The notes beneath the pieces were generated by a model. The model saw only the letters and a list, made by a program, of their open reading frames with translations. It had not been told where the DNA came from and ran no database searches. Shown here piece by piece: positions 51,935-61,574 of a DNA stretch of 64,000 nucleotides. Every line of letters starts with the position of its first letter. Position 1 is the first letter of the stretch. Source of the stretch: Bdellovibrio sp. ArHS (GTDB lineage: Bacteria; Bdellovibrionota; Bdellovibrionia; Bdellovibrionales; Bdellovibrionaceae); the NCBI RefSeq assembly GCF_000786105.1, contig NZ_JTEV01000007.1, positions 22,873-86,872 on the forward strand, written 5' to 3'. Position numbers and translations under genes: made by a program.

Positions 51935-52480
51935 TTAGCGGCGACCGGACTTGATTTTCACTTGCAGTTTAGAAATCAAGTGAACGGCCATTTTTTCTTG
52001 AACTTTACACATTTTAAGTTCGTCACGACGATAAGATCTTTGTGACGGAGTCAAAGTGCCCGTTTCAAGTTCCATTTCATAATCTAGTTTGGAAGAACGG
52101 ATACCTTCCAATTCTTTTGTTTGCTGTTTGAAGAGTTTTGTCACTCCAGACAACGGAGCCACTTCAATCCACTCTTCTTTACCACGATACCAGCTTACCA
52201 TTCTTAGGAAGCGAGCTTTGTTTTTCGCCAAAGTGAACTTAGGAAAACCTGTATCAGGCAATTCTAAGATATTTTCAATTTCATCGAGGTTTGTGTCGTC
52301 TTCTTCGCCTTCCATCAATAAGTTGCCAGCCATTGTAGCTAAAGCAGCTTCTGCCTCAAGATCATCGTCCATGTCTGCTTCGAAAGCAGAGGTCTTTTTC
52401 ATCTCTTTTTCGTTATCTAGGTCCAAGTCTAAGTCAGAGTCGATTTCTTCCGCTTGCATGTTATTGCCAGGATTGATCAA
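51935..52480 (-). CDS. Acidic protein of unknown function
   Basis: GGGGAGG followed after 6 bases by TTG at 52480 best explains the start; ATG at 52459 lacks a ribosome-binding site, and the frame runs to 52495. The first ~65 residues are very acidic (DSDLDLDLDNEKE, EGEEDDTNLDEIE). The rest is basic and helical (ARFLRMVSWYRGKEEW, SQRSYRRDELKMCKVQEKMAVHLISKL). The charge split suggests a nucleic-acid or protein-binding role. No family is recognised. Confidence 0.65.
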   Translation of the reverse strand: MINPGNNMQAEEIDSDLDLDLDNEKEMKKTSAFEADMDDDLEAEAALATMAGNLLMEGEEDDTNLDEIENILELPDTGFPKFTLAKNKARFLRMVSWYRGKEEWIEVAPLSGVTKLFKQQTKELEGIRSSKLDYEMELETGTLTPSQRSYRRDELKMCKVQEKMAVHLISKLQVKIKSGRR

Positions 52481-52768
52481 AGCGAGCCTCCCCAAAATGT
52501 ACTTCAGTTGTAGTGATTAAAGTGGTGCCAGTTATATCGCACATTTCAAAATGACACAACATGTTAATTGCGTGAAAAAAGGTGAATTTATGGAAGTGGC
52601 CCCGCAAAAACCGAGGGCTTTTTCCATTTTCCTATCGATTTTTCATGCCAAAACTTTAGGCATTTGTCATCGAACAGCGCAAGCATCCATCAGCTCGCTT
52701 GGGGCCCTGTCGGCCGCCTCGGCGACCGACAGACTTTTGAAAAATTCGCGAAACAAACTTGGGTGAAA

Positions 52769-53542
52769 TCAATCCCAGCGGAGATGCTTCACCGATTCGC
52801 CTGAGTCACGCAATTCTCGCAAGGCATCGATGCCGATACTCAAGTGTTTGTCGACAAAATTGGCGGTGACTTTCTTATCACTTTCTTCTGTTTTCACACC
52901 ATCAGGGATCATCGGATTATCAGAAACCAACAACAAAGCGCCCCGCGGAATTTCATTTACAAAGCCGGTAACGAAGATCGTTGCGGTCTCCATATCCACA
53001 GCCATGGCACGCGTTTTTGTAAGATAGTCTTTGAATTGTTCGTCGTGCTCCCACACGCGACGGTTGGTTGTGTAAACCGTTCCCGTCCAATAATCACACT
53101 GATGTTTTGCGATCATGGACGACACCGCTTTTTGCAAACGGAATGATGGCAAGGCCGGGATTTCTGCAGGCATATATTCGTTGGAAGTGCCTTCACCACG
53201 GATCGCGGCGATAGGAAGAATAAAGTCACCCAATTGATTCTTCTTTTTTAAACCTCCGCATTTTCCCAGGAAAAGAGCGGCTTTGGGATTCACAGCTGTC
53301 AAAAGATCCATACACGTCGCAGCAAGGGCACTTCCCATACCGAAGTTCAAGATCGTGATATTTTCTGCTGTTGCCGACTGCATGGGGCGATCCAGGCCCC
53401 GCACCGGAACGTCGAAGCGTTCGGCAAACATCTTCACATAATTGCCAAAGTTTGTAAGCAAAATGTACTGACCAAATTCGTTCAAAGGCACGCCCGTGTA
53501 GCGAGGCAGCCAGTTATCGACGATTTCTTTTTTTGTTTTCAT
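52769..53542 (-). CDS. AMP nucleosidase, short form
   Basis: AAGGAGTAGC places the start at the ATG at 53542. The protein belongs to the nucleoside phosphorylase fold: LNFGMGSALAATCMDLL, ALFLGKCGGLKKKNQLGDFILP, RGEGTSNEYMP and AVDMETATIFVTGF with the catalytic Glu. This set is typical of the short AMP nucleosidases that split AMP into adenine and ribose 5-phosphate. The length of ~257 residues lacks the N-terminal regulatory domain of E. coli Amn. It faces the pirin gene divergently, 79 bases away. Confidence 0.87.
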   Translation of the reverse strand: MKTKKEIVDNWLPRYTGVPLNEFGQYILLTNFGNYVKMFAERFDVPVRGLDRPMQSATAENITILNFGMGSALAATCMDLLTAVNPKAALFLGKCGGLKKKNQLGDFILPIAAIRGEGTSNEYMPAEIPALPSFRLQKAVSSMIAKHQCDYWTGTVYTTNRRVWEHDEQFKDYLTKTRAMAVDMETATIFVTGFVNEIPRGALLLVSDNPMIPDGVKTEESDKKVTANFVDKHLSIGIDALRELRDSGESVKHLRWD

Positions 53543-53621
53543 GCTACTCCTTATATTTTCATTCACATGCTAAATTGGTTAAGGCTATCATGAGTTTTCG
53601 CAGAATGAAAGGGGACATAAT

Positions 53622-54506
53622 ATGAGTTCTACACAAAATAATATTCTCATGGAGATTGCTCCCCGCTTCGTGTCTGTAGGCGGGCCCACTGTGCATCGCC
53701 TGATGCCTTACGCGAAGAAACGCATGATCGGTCCCTTTATCTTTTTTGATTATTTTCCTGCGACGGATTTCGCTGCGGGAGAAGGCATGGAAGTACGACC
53801 TCATCCCCACATTGGACTGTCGACGTTGAGTTATCTTTTAGAAGGAAAGGTTCTTCACCACGACAGCTTGGGACACAAACAACTGCTCACTCCCGGAGAT
53901 GTGAACTGGATGACGGCAGGAAGCGGCATCTCGCATTCAGAACGAGTTCCACCTGAACTTCACGGCAAACCCCACCGACTGCATCTTTTGCAGTTCTGGG
54001 TCGCACTCCCCTTAACCCAGGAAGATCGGGCGCCGTCCTTCAAGCATCACGAAGCGGCCAGCATTCCACGTTTGCAGGTGGGGGATGCGGACGTTCGCGT
54101 GATTGCCGGTAGCGCCTTGGGAAAAACTTCTCCGGTCGATGTTTACTCGAAACTTTTCTTTCTGGATGTGCAGCTTCGTCAGGGCGGAACTTTCGAATTT
54201 GACCCGGAAAACCAAGAACTCGCCTTCTTTGTGATCAAAGGATTGGTGTCTTTGGGAGATAAAGAGATCGGCACAGATGACTTTGTAATTCTGGAACAAG
54301 ACTCCTCTTTGAAAATCACGGCGGTCCAAGACACGCAGGTTGTTGTCCTGGGTGGCGAGGCCTTTCCAGAGCCACGGCATATTTACTGGAACTATGTTTC
54401 TTCAGCGAAGGAAAAAATCGAAAAAGCGAAGCAAGCTTGGCTGGATGGCAGCTTCCCGCAAGTTCCCGGCGAGCCTGACATCATTCCGTTGCCCACACAA
54501 AAATAA
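53622..54506 (+). CDS. Pirin family protein
   Basis: This bicupin protein shows PFIFFDYFPATDFAAGEGMEVRPHPHIGLSTLSYLLEGKVLHHDSLG with the metal-binding His triad and Glu, then GDVNWMTAGSGISHSE, both diagnostic of pirins. Pirins variously act as quercetinases or as regulators of metabolic enzymes, so the role here is open. The 294 residues match the longer bacterial type. The start lies after AAAGGGG. Confidence 0.92.
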   Translation: MSSTQNNILMEIAPRFVSVGGPTVHRLMPYAKKRMIGPFIFFDYFPATDFAAGEGMEVRPHPHIGLSTLSYLLEGKVLHHDSLGHKQLLTPGDVNWMTAGSGISHSERVPPELHGKPHRLHLLQFWVALPLTQEDRAPSFKHHEAASIPRLQVGDADVRVIAGSALGKTSPVDVYSKLFFLDVQLRQGGTFEFDPENQELAFFVIKGLVSLGDKEIGTDDFVILEQDSSLKITAVQDTQVVVLGGEAFPEPRHIYWNYVSSAKEKIEKAKQAWLDGSFPQVPGEPDIIPLPTQK

Positions 54507-54583
54507 AAGTCACCGCTTTCTTCATTGAAGTTCTTCGGCGATTCGCGATAAAAATCCTTTATTGCGTCTTGAAGGAGGTCCTG

Positions 54584-56182
54584 ATGAAAATCATGTGGTC
54601 CGTCATTTTTCTAATCTTGACGTCACCGGCACTGGCATCCCAGAACGAGTGGCTGATCCAAGTGGCGCCGCAATATCGCAATCTTCTTCCGTCGCTCGCT
54701 TACTCACCGATGGGACTCGACGCAGACCTAAGGATTCTGACCACGGGAAAACATTTTGTCTTACGTGGTTCCGATAAAAAGATCGCAATCCTGGCTGCGC
54801 AAAACTGGATTCAGAGAATCGAAGAAAATAAGATCTACACTTTAGCGACATTGCCGAACGACCCCGACTTCAAAAAATCCTGGAGCTTGAATAACAACGG
54901 CCAAAGAAGTCCCCTGGGAGACATTGGTAAGGCCGGAGCTGACATCCACATACTGCCGGTATGGCAGAAAGGCTTTACTGGAAGCCAAAACATTAAAGTG
55001 GCTGTCATAGATTCGGGGGTTGAATACAGCCATTCGGATCTAAAGGAAAATATCTGGGTGAACACCGCCGAGATTCCTAACAATGGCATCGATGACGATC
55101 GCAATGGTTTTGTTGATGACTACTACGGCTGGGATTTTGTAGGCAAGGATTCAGACCCCAAAGACGAACTGGGACACGGCACTCACTGCGCAGGGACTAT
55201 CGGCGCGCGGGGCAACGACGGCCTCGGTATTACCGGAGTGAACTGGCAGGTGGCGATTATGTCTCTACGGGCGTTTGATGAACGCGGTCACGGTGAATTG
55301 GCCGATATTGTCGAAGCGTTGGACTATGCCCGCCTTATGGGCGCAAAGATTGTAAACGCCAGTTGGGGCGGCGATCCCTATTCCGAAATTCTTCATGACG
55401 CCATTGCTGACCTTGAAAAAAGCGGCGTCCTGTTCGTGGCTGCGGCGGGAAATGACTCTATGGACAATGATCTCACACCCTTTTATCCCGCAAACTATGA
55501 ACTCGAAAATGTCATCTCTGTTGCGGCGACCGATAATCAGGACCAACTCGCTAACTTTTCTCACTACGGCGCCAAAACAGTTCATATCGCGGCTCCAGGG
55601 GTTGGCATCTACAGCACGGTCTTAAACAACCAATACGATGCTTACAGTGGAACTTCCATGGCGGCCCCTCACGTCGCCGGTGTCGCCGCTCTTTTGTGGA
55701 CAGCCTTTCCCCATGAAAGTTATCGGCAAATAAAAGAACGAATCTTAAAAGGCGCAGATCCCGCTTACAGTTTAAAAAGAAAAATTCAATCCCAAGGGCG
55801 AGTGAATGCCTGGAATTCTTTTCGGAATATTCGATCACCCGAAGCCGAGCCGGATCAGACTTTATGGAAAAGTAGAAAAATTCTGGTGCAGAGCTCACAT
55901 CCCTATTTAAGCGCCGACACCTCTCGGTGGCTGATCACTCAACCTGGCGCCACCCACGTTCGCGTTCATTTTGCCAAGATAGACCTGGAAGAAGGGTTCG
56001 ACAAAGTTCAGATTCAAAAAGAAGATGGCACATTGGTAGAAGAAATTTCTTTCAACTCGGGCGACTACACCTCTGAATTTGTCCATGGTGACAAGATCCT
56101 CATCCAGATGAAGGCCGATCTATCCCTGGAAAAATGGGGCTTTCTGATCGATCGCATCGAGTGGTTGGAAAACACAAAGTGA
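54584..56182 (+). CDS. Secreted subtilisin-like serine protease (S8) with C-terminal beta domain
   Basis: The ATG at 54584 follows AAGGAGG and begins a signal peptide (MKIMWSVIFLILTSPALA). A propeptide-like region (20-100) leads to the S8 domain with D143 (VIDSGVEYSH), H198 (GHGTHCAG) and S358 (GTSMAAPH), and AAAGN for the oxyanion-hole Asn. A ~100-residue C-terminal beta-rich domain (TRWLITQPGATHVRVHF-like) resembles pre-peptidase or CUB-type modules. It shares the DDDRNGFVDDYYGWDF insert with the protease at 10082. Confidence 0.93.
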   Translation: MKIMWSVIFLILTSPALASQNEWLIQVAPQYRNLLPSLAYSPMGLDADLRILTTGKHFVLRGSDKKIAILAAQNWIQRIEENKIYTLATLPNDPDFKKSWSLNNNGQRSPLGDIGKAGADIHILPVWQKGFTGSQNIKVAVIDSGVEYSHSDLKENIWVNTAEIPNNGIDDDRNGFVDDYYGWDFVGKDSDPKDELGHGTHCAGTIGARGNDGLGITGVNWQVAIMSLRAFDERGHGELADIVEALDYARLMGAKIVNASWGGDPYSEILHDAIADLEKSGVLFVAAAGNDSMDNDLTPFYPANYELENVISVAATDNQDQLANFSHYGAKTVHIAAPGVGIYSTVLNNQYDAYSGTSMAAPHVAGVAALLWTAFPHESYRQIKERILKGADPAYSLKRKIQSQGRVNAWNSFRNIRSPEAEPDQTLWKSRKILVQSSHPYLSADTSRWLITQPGATHVRVHFAKIDLEEGFDKVQIQKEDGTLVEEISFNSGDYTSEFVHGDKILIQMKADLSLEKWGFLIDRIEWLENTK

Positions 56183-56265
56183 CATTTTTTGAAGCCAACT
56201 CACCAATCTTTAGACAGTACAACCCAGTTTAATCGCTTCTGGTGCATTTCATAGCCGCCAAAGCA

Positions 56266-56280
56266 TGGCCTGCTCTTCGC
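56266..56280 (+). promoter_or_regulatory. Possible sigma-54 promoter
   Basis: TGGCCTGCTCTTCGC has the right GG-N10-GC spacing, with TCGC instead of TTGC. It lies 30 bases before the M23 peptidase start. AATCGCTTCTGG (56231-56242) just upstream resembles the motif near other sigma-54-like promoters of this window. Confidence 0.35.
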
Positions 56281-56309
56281 ATTTCCGGCAACAGTGAACT
56301 GGAGGAAGC

Positions 56310-57380
56310 ATGAATAATAAGTTTTTGTCACAGATACTGGGCAGTGTTTTGGTAATGACTGCGGCACCAGGATTGGCGCAGGCTTTTGATGAACTCAACG
56401 ACACTCTTTATCTGGAGAACAAACAGGTTATTCATCTTTATGGTGCTTCGGAGCTTTCCGATGGACGTCGCGCCCTGATTTCCGCAGTGGAGCTTCCCGA
56501 AGACTCTATTCTTTCTATCGACATCAATACGATCAACTCGGCCCTCAGTGATGCCAAAAATAGTCCCGAACGCATTCGCTTTCCATACATGGCCCCCGGT
56601 CAGAGTGAAATCAAAGTCAATCAGGCCGGTTTTGTCTGCGGTGTTAATATCGTCGACGTGATGGATGAAGAAATTCGCTCTGACAGCATTATGGATCGTA
56701 CGGATCTTTGTCTTTCTCTTTCTGACTTGCGAGTCACGGGTGCTTTAGCCAGCAATGGCGATGATGCTCTTCGCTCTTTCAACGAATTTATGAACGATGG
56801 TAATTTAAGCGCGATGAACTCTTTGTCCAAGTACGTCGACCGGTTGCGCACAGAACGCATTGAATACGGTCTAATTGAAAAAGCGGGCGTCAGTCCCATC
56901 ATCAGTCCCATCAAAGGTTGTGCCGCGGGTTGCCTTCACGCGACCAGCGAATACGGCATGCGCATGCATCCCGTTTTAAAACGCAAACGCTTACATAAAG
57001 GTATCGACTTGCGCGCTAAGACAGGAACTTCGGTCGTCAGTGTTTTTGACGGTAAAGTTTTGGCGACACGCACGGAAAGAAACCGTAAAACCAAAAGAAT
57101 TTCAGGCTATGGTCATTATGTGATCGTGGTGCATCCAGAAAACAAGCTTGAAACCTTGTACGCCCATTTGTCTGAATTCAAAACCAAGACAGGCCAAGCG
57201 GTACGTCAGGGCGACTTGATCGCACTTTCTGGCAACACCGGAATTGGCACCGCGCCTCACTTACATTTTGAAACTCACATCCAGGGTAAAAAGGGTTTTG
57301 CCCCAGCGAATCCACGCGGTTTCTTAGGGTCTTTGGTGTCGACGTTGGCTTGGCTTGCTAATTTGTTTAAAATCGGCTAA
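56310..57380 (+). CDS. Exported M23 (LytM-type) metallopeptidase
   Basis: CTGGAGGA precedes the start. A signal peptide (about residues 1-25) is followed by a ~180-residue N-terminal part of unknown fold and then an M23 peptidase domain with SEYGMRMHPV, the zinc residues H229 and D233 in HKGID, and H317/H319 in APHLHFE. All four active-site residues are present, so it is probably an active peptidoglycan endopeptidase in the periplasm or in the prey envelope. Confidence 0.92.
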   Translation: MNNKFLSQILGSVLVMTAAPGLAQAFDELNDTLYLENKQVIHLYGASELSDGRRALISAVELPEDSILSIDINTINSALSDAKNSPERIRFPYMAPGQSEIKVNQAGFVCGVNIVDVMDEEIRSDSIMDRTDLCLSLSDLRVTGALASNGDDALRSFNEFMNDGNLSAMNSLSKYVDRLRTERIEYGLIEKAGVSPIISPIKGCAAGCLHATSEYGMRMHPVLKRKRLHKGIDLRAKTGTSVVSVFDGKVLATRTERNRKTKRISGYGHYVIVVHPENKLETLYAHLSEFKTKTGQAVRQGDLIALSGNTGIGTAPHLHFETHIQGKKGFAPANPRGFLGSLVSTLAWLANLFKIG

Positions 57381-57467
57381 CGACTTGTTTTGAGACACAG
57401 CGACTCGCTAATTTCGAAAAATACTCATTGATGCGCAAAGAAATGCCGTAATAATAGCGGGGGATTC

Positions 57468-58349
57468 ATGCGCGTCAATCGGAAGCACCTTTTAAATGAA
57501 TCAGGTCAAAGTCTTGTCCAGGCTCTTGTCGGCGTCGGAATCATCGCACTCATGGCCGCCACTTTCGCTCAGATGTACGTCAGCCAGCAAAAACAATTGC
57601 GGTCTCTAGAACAAAAAAGTGAAGCTCTGGATATCAAAGCACAAATCATAACGACCATGCAAAACGCGGATGCCTGCACCTGCCAGCTCAATCCCGACTT
57701 GACCACTGATGATGCCAACGACGCCAACTTGAAGTTTGACTCGACGATCGTGGATGGCTCCCAAGAAATAAAAACGAACGTCTTGCGCACCGGATGTATC
57801 GCCCAAGCCGCAACGATTGTGACCACCAATCAAACTTTGGGCTCGGGTCTAGAAGTCGAAAGTGTCGCACTAAAGAATTTAAAACCCACCGGAGTTGCCA
57901 ACGTCTGGACCGGCGAATGGAGTGTGACTTGGAAAGCGAAATCCTTTGCGGCTACTCCGCTAAAAGCCATTAAGGTCGCACAAAAGTTTATCATCGACAC
58001 AACCAGCCCTGCTTCAACACCCAACAACCGGTTGATAAAAAGCTGCATTGATACCAGTGAACGCATCAAAGTGGCCTCGGGCCAAGGTGCGCTCGGCACA
58101 AATCCCTTGGGTGAAATCACCTTGGATCTAGAGGCCCACGGCTTTGATCCCTCAGGCAACGATCCTGATATCCTTGTGTCGCAACGGGATTATAACTATG
58201 ACGCTGTTGATGGAAACACGATGGACGCCAGCTACTGTGGTTTTACGAAAATATCTAAGTTGAAATTTACCGTGCACTGCTGGGCCTCGACTAACAGTTC
58301 TGGGGGCACCGAGCGATCGTCCTTTGATTGGATTGCTCTGCAAAAATAG
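57468..58349 (+). CDS. Type IV pilin-like / pseudopilin-like protein
   Basis: The N terminus MRVNRKHLLNESGQSLVQALVGVGIIALMAATFAQM has a basic leader, a Gly before the likely cleavage point and a hydrophobic helix as in prepilins, but the usual Phe and Glu5 are replaced (QSLVQ). The ~260-residue globular part has paired Cys (ACTCQLN; KSCIDTS; SYCGFTK; VHCWAST). It may be a minor pilin or a relative processed by prepilin peptidase. It stands alone, not with other pilus genes. Confidence 0.65.
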   Translation: MRVNRKHLLNESGQSLVQALVGVGIIALMAATFAQMYVSQQKQLRSLEQKSEALDIKAQIITTMQNADACTCQLNPDLTTDDANDANLKFDSTIVDGSQEIKTNVLRTGCIAQAATIVTTNQTLGSGLEVESVALKNLKPTGVANVWTGEWSVTWKAKSFAATPLKAIKVAQKFIIDTTSPASTPNNRLIKSCIDTSERIKVASGQGALGTNPLGEITLDLEAHGFDPSGNDPDILVSQRDYNYDAVDGNTMDASYCGFTKISKLKFTVHCWASTNSSGGTERSSFDWIALQK

Positions 58350-58354
58350 CGAGC

Positions 58355-59053
58355 TTAATCGGCTCCTAAAGTGATTTTGACCAAAGCATCTACTTGCTGA
58401 ACCTGAATGTATTGATCCGCAGTTTGAATAATTCCTTCTTTGGACCACGGACTCATGGTTCTGATGACAGATTCTACTGTGACACCCAAGACGTCGGCGA
58501 TCTCTTGACGAGTCATCGGAACTTTCAACTTGTAAACACCGTCATTGCCCACTTGATCCATAAAATCCAAAAGTAATTGCGCCACCCGCACAGACAAGTG
58601 CGATCGCATCAAAACTTTGTGAGCGTGCATCTGTTGCATTCGGCGTCCCAGTAATTCCTGAACGCGACTGGCAACGGCGGCATTCATCTGCCACGCTGTG
58701 GGATAGACGTCTCGTGGTATTTTTAAAAAGCGGGACGGCCCCATTGAAACCACAGAGACAGGATAGATGGGCTTCGGATTACTCATAATCAAAGCACCGA
58801 CAATGTCCCCCGGCAACACAACCTGCACAATTGAATCATTTCCACCCAAAGACGGACGGCACAGTTTGTAGGCGCCACTAAGAACGATGCCAAAGTAATG
58901 CGCCTCTTCTTCAAACTTAAATAGAACATCACGATGCTGACTGAAACACACCCGCCCACCCTCACACAGATAGCGGATCACATTGTCGCCGAAACCTTTA
59001 AATTGTTCGAATTGCTTAAGCTCTTCTAAGTGCGCGTCCATATGGGACAACAT
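58355..59053 (-). CDS. Crp/Fnr family regulator, likely NO-responsive (Nnr/Dnr-like)
   Basis: A cyclic-nucleotide-binding-type beta roll (about 15-130; YFGIVLSGAYKLCRP, VVLPGDIVGALIM), a long dimer helix and a C-terminal HTH (MTRQEIADVLGVTVESVIRTMSPWSKEG) form a normal Crp/Fnr protein of ~230 residues. It lacks the four-Cys Fe-S pattern of Fnr. It follows norD by 30 bases, so it probably belongs to the nor operon and senses NO, as Nnr/Dnr/NorR-type Crp relatives do (inference). A second ATG at 59041 is equally possible. Confidence 0.85.
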   Translation of the reverse strand: MLSHMDAHLEELKQFEQFKGFGDNVIRYLCEGGRVCFSQHRDVLFKFEEEAHYFGIVLSGAYKLCRPSLGGNDSIVQVVLPGDIVGALIMSNPKPIYPVSVVSMGPSRFLKIPRDVYPTAWQMNAAVASRVQELLGRRMQQMHAHKVLMRSHLSVRVAQLLLDFMDQVGNDGVYKLKVPMTRQEIADVLGVTVESVIRTMSPWSKEGIIQTADQYIQVQQVDALVKITLGAD

Positions 59054-59083
59054 ATAACAAATATGCCATGCTGGGTAGCTGAA

Positions 59084-60775
59084 TTAGAGTGTTCGCTTTT
59101 TGAGCCAGCGCCAAAGAGCTTCTTTCATCTTTTGCGGCTCGACGACTCTGTCGTATTCGTCGACAGAGAAATACTTTTTTATGGCCTCATGCGAATCCGA
59201 GGAAAATCCGAGCATATGAAAGCTGATGCCTTCAGCGCGAGCTTCCATGACAGACTTCCTAAAGTCACTAACACCGTAAGATCCTTCATAGAAATCAAAA
59301 TCCGTGGGCTTTAAGTCCGATAGGAAAAGCACCATTTTTTTTCGTGACTTAATTTGTGAAAACACCTGCACGGCATGTCTGACGACGGGCCCTAAACGTG
59401 TCGATCCCGAGGGCCTGATATCCTGAAGTTCGACCCTTTGATAATTTTTATCCGCGAAGGAATGAAGCCAATCGAAATGCACTTCATGGCGCGTGTTTGA
59501 ATAAAAGCTGGCCGCCCCCCACGTCACGGGAAGGTCAGGCAGAAGATTCATAAGAATCTTCAAGCAGGAAACTTCCATGTCGAGGACCCGATGATCACCT
59601 ATCCAGGAATCCGTGGATAGACTGCGATCCAAAAGAATCAATATCGACCAATCACTGCGAGCCAGTTCTTTATTCTGATAGACTTTGTCCTGCGGCGTCT
59701 CGCCGGAAAGGCGCGAAACCTGAAAATCCAGAAGTCTATCAATATCTATGTCATTTCCTTCTAAAACACCGCGCTTCAACAAACGTTGATTCAAATCAAT
59801 TATGAAGCGATTTTTTAAAACCTGATGAATCTTTTTTTCTTCTTCGTTCAACGGGGGCAAAACTTGGGGACCGTCCTCTTTCACTGGATAGACCCCTTCG
59901 AAAAGTTTGACCCAGTTCTTTTTAAAACTTCTGTCGCGATAATTCCATTCAGGATAATGGTAGACCCGCCCTTCTGACGCTGTCTCGGCATTGGAAATAT
60001 TTTCCAGGGATTCCTGAAGGTCCACTTTAATGAAGGCGCGCGTCGTTTGATCCGAGCGCACTGTTGAGTCCACTCGGAGTTCTCGCAAGGCGTTTTTGTG
60101 CTCGTCCAGATCATCACTGGAATCGACTTTTTTTCGACCGCCTTTGAATTGATCCAAAGTGAATACTTTTTCAAAGGCATGCACCAAAGGGTTTTCATCC
60201 TGTTCGTTGTTGAACTCGTTAAGCTTTTGCAGTCGACGATTTCTTTTCATCCGAACATTGTCACGGGCTGTAGTTTTTTCCTCCGTGATCACCTGCATTT
60301 TCGTATCCGCACCTAAGACACCGGCCTTGATCTCTGTAAAATCACGAGCGCCCCATCCTCCCAAAGCAGATTTGGCAACCTCAGCAGCAAAAAAATCAGG
60401 ATAGTATTGTTGCGCGCGCTGGTGAAGATTTTCAAATCCAGGATAGCGATCCCCCAAACATGTTAACAGTTCTGCGAGCGAAACATCGCTGCGCAAAGGT
60501 GCGGTTAAAAGCAATGTGGAAAAAAGATAGTAGGTTTCACAAGCCGTGGCGCCCTGTTTGGAATAAATTTTTTCGGGAAGATAAAGACGATGCCCATCGA
60601 AAAAGGCCGTGTCATCGACCGACACGATTTGAACGGAGGCACCCCAATTGAAGCTCGCCAAAATTTCTAGTTTATATTTGAGTGGCTCCAGAGTCAGGGA
60701 AGGCCCCTTCAAAGCTTCCAGCGAGGACTCATACCGTTTAAAGAAAAAACCAAAAAGTCCTTCATCCCATCCCAT
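59084..60775 (-). CDS. norD: Nitric oxide reductase activation protein NorD (VWA domain)
   Basis: NorD, with the AAA+ protein NorQ, assembles or activates the NorBC reductase, probably inserting the non-haem iron. The C-terminal ~200 residues form a von Willebrand A domain with the MIDAS motif DRSLS (in LLDRSLSTDSWIG), STRLGPVVRHA and FLSDLKPTDFD. The N-terminal part is helical. The ATG at 60775, 7 bases after the norQ stop, is preferred over the longer frame to 60835, which overlaps norQ. Confidence 0.92.
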   Translation of the reverse strand: MGWDEGLFGFFFKRYESSLEALKGPSLTLEPLKYKLEILASFNWGASVQIVSVDDTAFFDGHRLYLPEKIYSKQGATACETYYLFSTLLLTAPLRSDVSLAELLTCLGDRYPGFENLHQRAQQYYPDFFAAEVAKSALGGWGARDFTEIKAGVLGADTKMQVITEEKTTARDNVRMKRNRRLQKLNEFNNEQDENPLVHAFEKVFTLDQFKGGRKKVDSSDDLDEHKNALRELRVDSTVRSDQTTRAFIKVDLQESLENISNAETASEGRVYHYPEWNYRDRSFKKNWVKLFEGVYPVKEDGPQVLPPLNEEEKKIHQVLKNRFIIDLNQRLLKRGVLEGNDIDIDRLLDFQVSRLSGETPQDKVYQNKELARSDWSILILLDRSLSTDSWIGDHRVLDMEVSCLKILMNLLPDLPVTWGAASFYSNTRHEVHFDWLHSFADKNYQRVELQDIRPSGSTRLGPVVRHAVQVFSQIKSRKKMVLFLSDLKPTDFDFYEGSYGVSDFRKSVMEARAEGISFHMLGFSSDSHEAIKKYFSVDEYDRVVEPQKMKEALWRWLKKRTL

Positions 60776-60782
60776 AATAAAC

Positions 60783-61574
60783 CTAAAAATAGAGAGCCGC
60801 AGCTTCGCGTAAGGCTTCGACCGTTTCGGGTTCATCCGTCAGGGCTTGAATAATTCCACAATCCACCGAGGCTCTTTTCGGAGCGCCCTCTTTAATCAGC
60901 GCCGCTGCCGCAATAATCAAACGAGTTGAAACCGTTTCCCGTAAATCCAAATGATCCAGATTGCGGATTTTCGCGGAAAAGCGCACGAGCTTTTCGACCA
61001 TGTCTTTTTCAAGGCCGCTTTCCTTCTGAACAATCGCGATTTCGTCGGCTTCTTCGGGATACAAAAACGACAGCGCCATAAATCTTTGCTTTGTCGAGGG
61101 CTTCAGCTCTTTCAAATGACTTTGATAGTGCGGATTGTAGCTGGCCACGACCATAAAGCCTGGACTGGCGCGCAAGGTCTCGCCGGTCTTATCGATAAAT
61201 AAAGTTCGGCGATGATCAAGAACGGGATGAAGGGCGACAATGATATCTTCCCGTGCCTCTGCCACTTCATCCAAATAGAGAATCGCACCGTCCCGCATGG
61301 CTTTAACCAGAGGTCCATCCTGCCACACGGTTTCGCCACCCTTTAAAACAAAACGGCCGACCAAGTCGACCGCAGAAGTTTCCTCATGACAGGCGACCTC
61401 AATTAAAGGTCGATCGACTTTGGCAGCCATGTACTGCACGAAGCGGGACTTCCCGCAGCCTGTGGGCCCCTTCAAAAGAAGAGGCCACGAAAGCTTATAA
61501 GCTCTTTCGAAAAATTCGATCTCGCGATCCCGAGGATGATAGAAAATGCTATTTTCTTTCAAGCAAAACCTCAT
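60783..61574 (-). CDS. norQ: MoxR-type AAA+ ATPase NorQ
   Basis: This is the AAA+ partner of NorD in maturation of nitric oxide reductase. Walker A GPTGCGKS lies near residue 38, Walker B is AILYLDEVAEA, and ETSAVDLVGRFVLKGGETVWQDGPL is typical of the CbbQ/NorQ/GvpN group, as is SYNPHYQ. The 263 residues match the family. The start overlaps the norB end by 26 bases, so translation is coupled. Confidence 0.95.
   Translation of the reverse strand: MRFCLKENSIFYHPRDREIEFFERAYKLSWPLLLKGPTGCGKSRFVQYMAAKVDRPLIEVACHEETSAVDLVGRFVLKGGETVWQDGPLVKAMRDGAILYLDEVAEAREDIIVALHPVLDHRRTLFIDKTGETLRASPGFMVVASYNPHYQSHLKELKPSTKQRFMALSFLYPEEADEIAIVQKESGLEKDMVEKLVRFSAKIRNLDHLDLRETVSTRLIIAAAALIKEGAPKRASVDCGIIQALTDEPETVEALREAAALYF

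Noticed and set aside
52551..52766. Small plus-strand frame (inner ATG at 52590 after AAGGTGA) downstream of AMP nucleosidase
   Set aside because: It is covered by hairpins (for example CTGTCGG/CCGACAG at 52707-52732), has poor protein character and ends opposite the amn stop; probably not coding.
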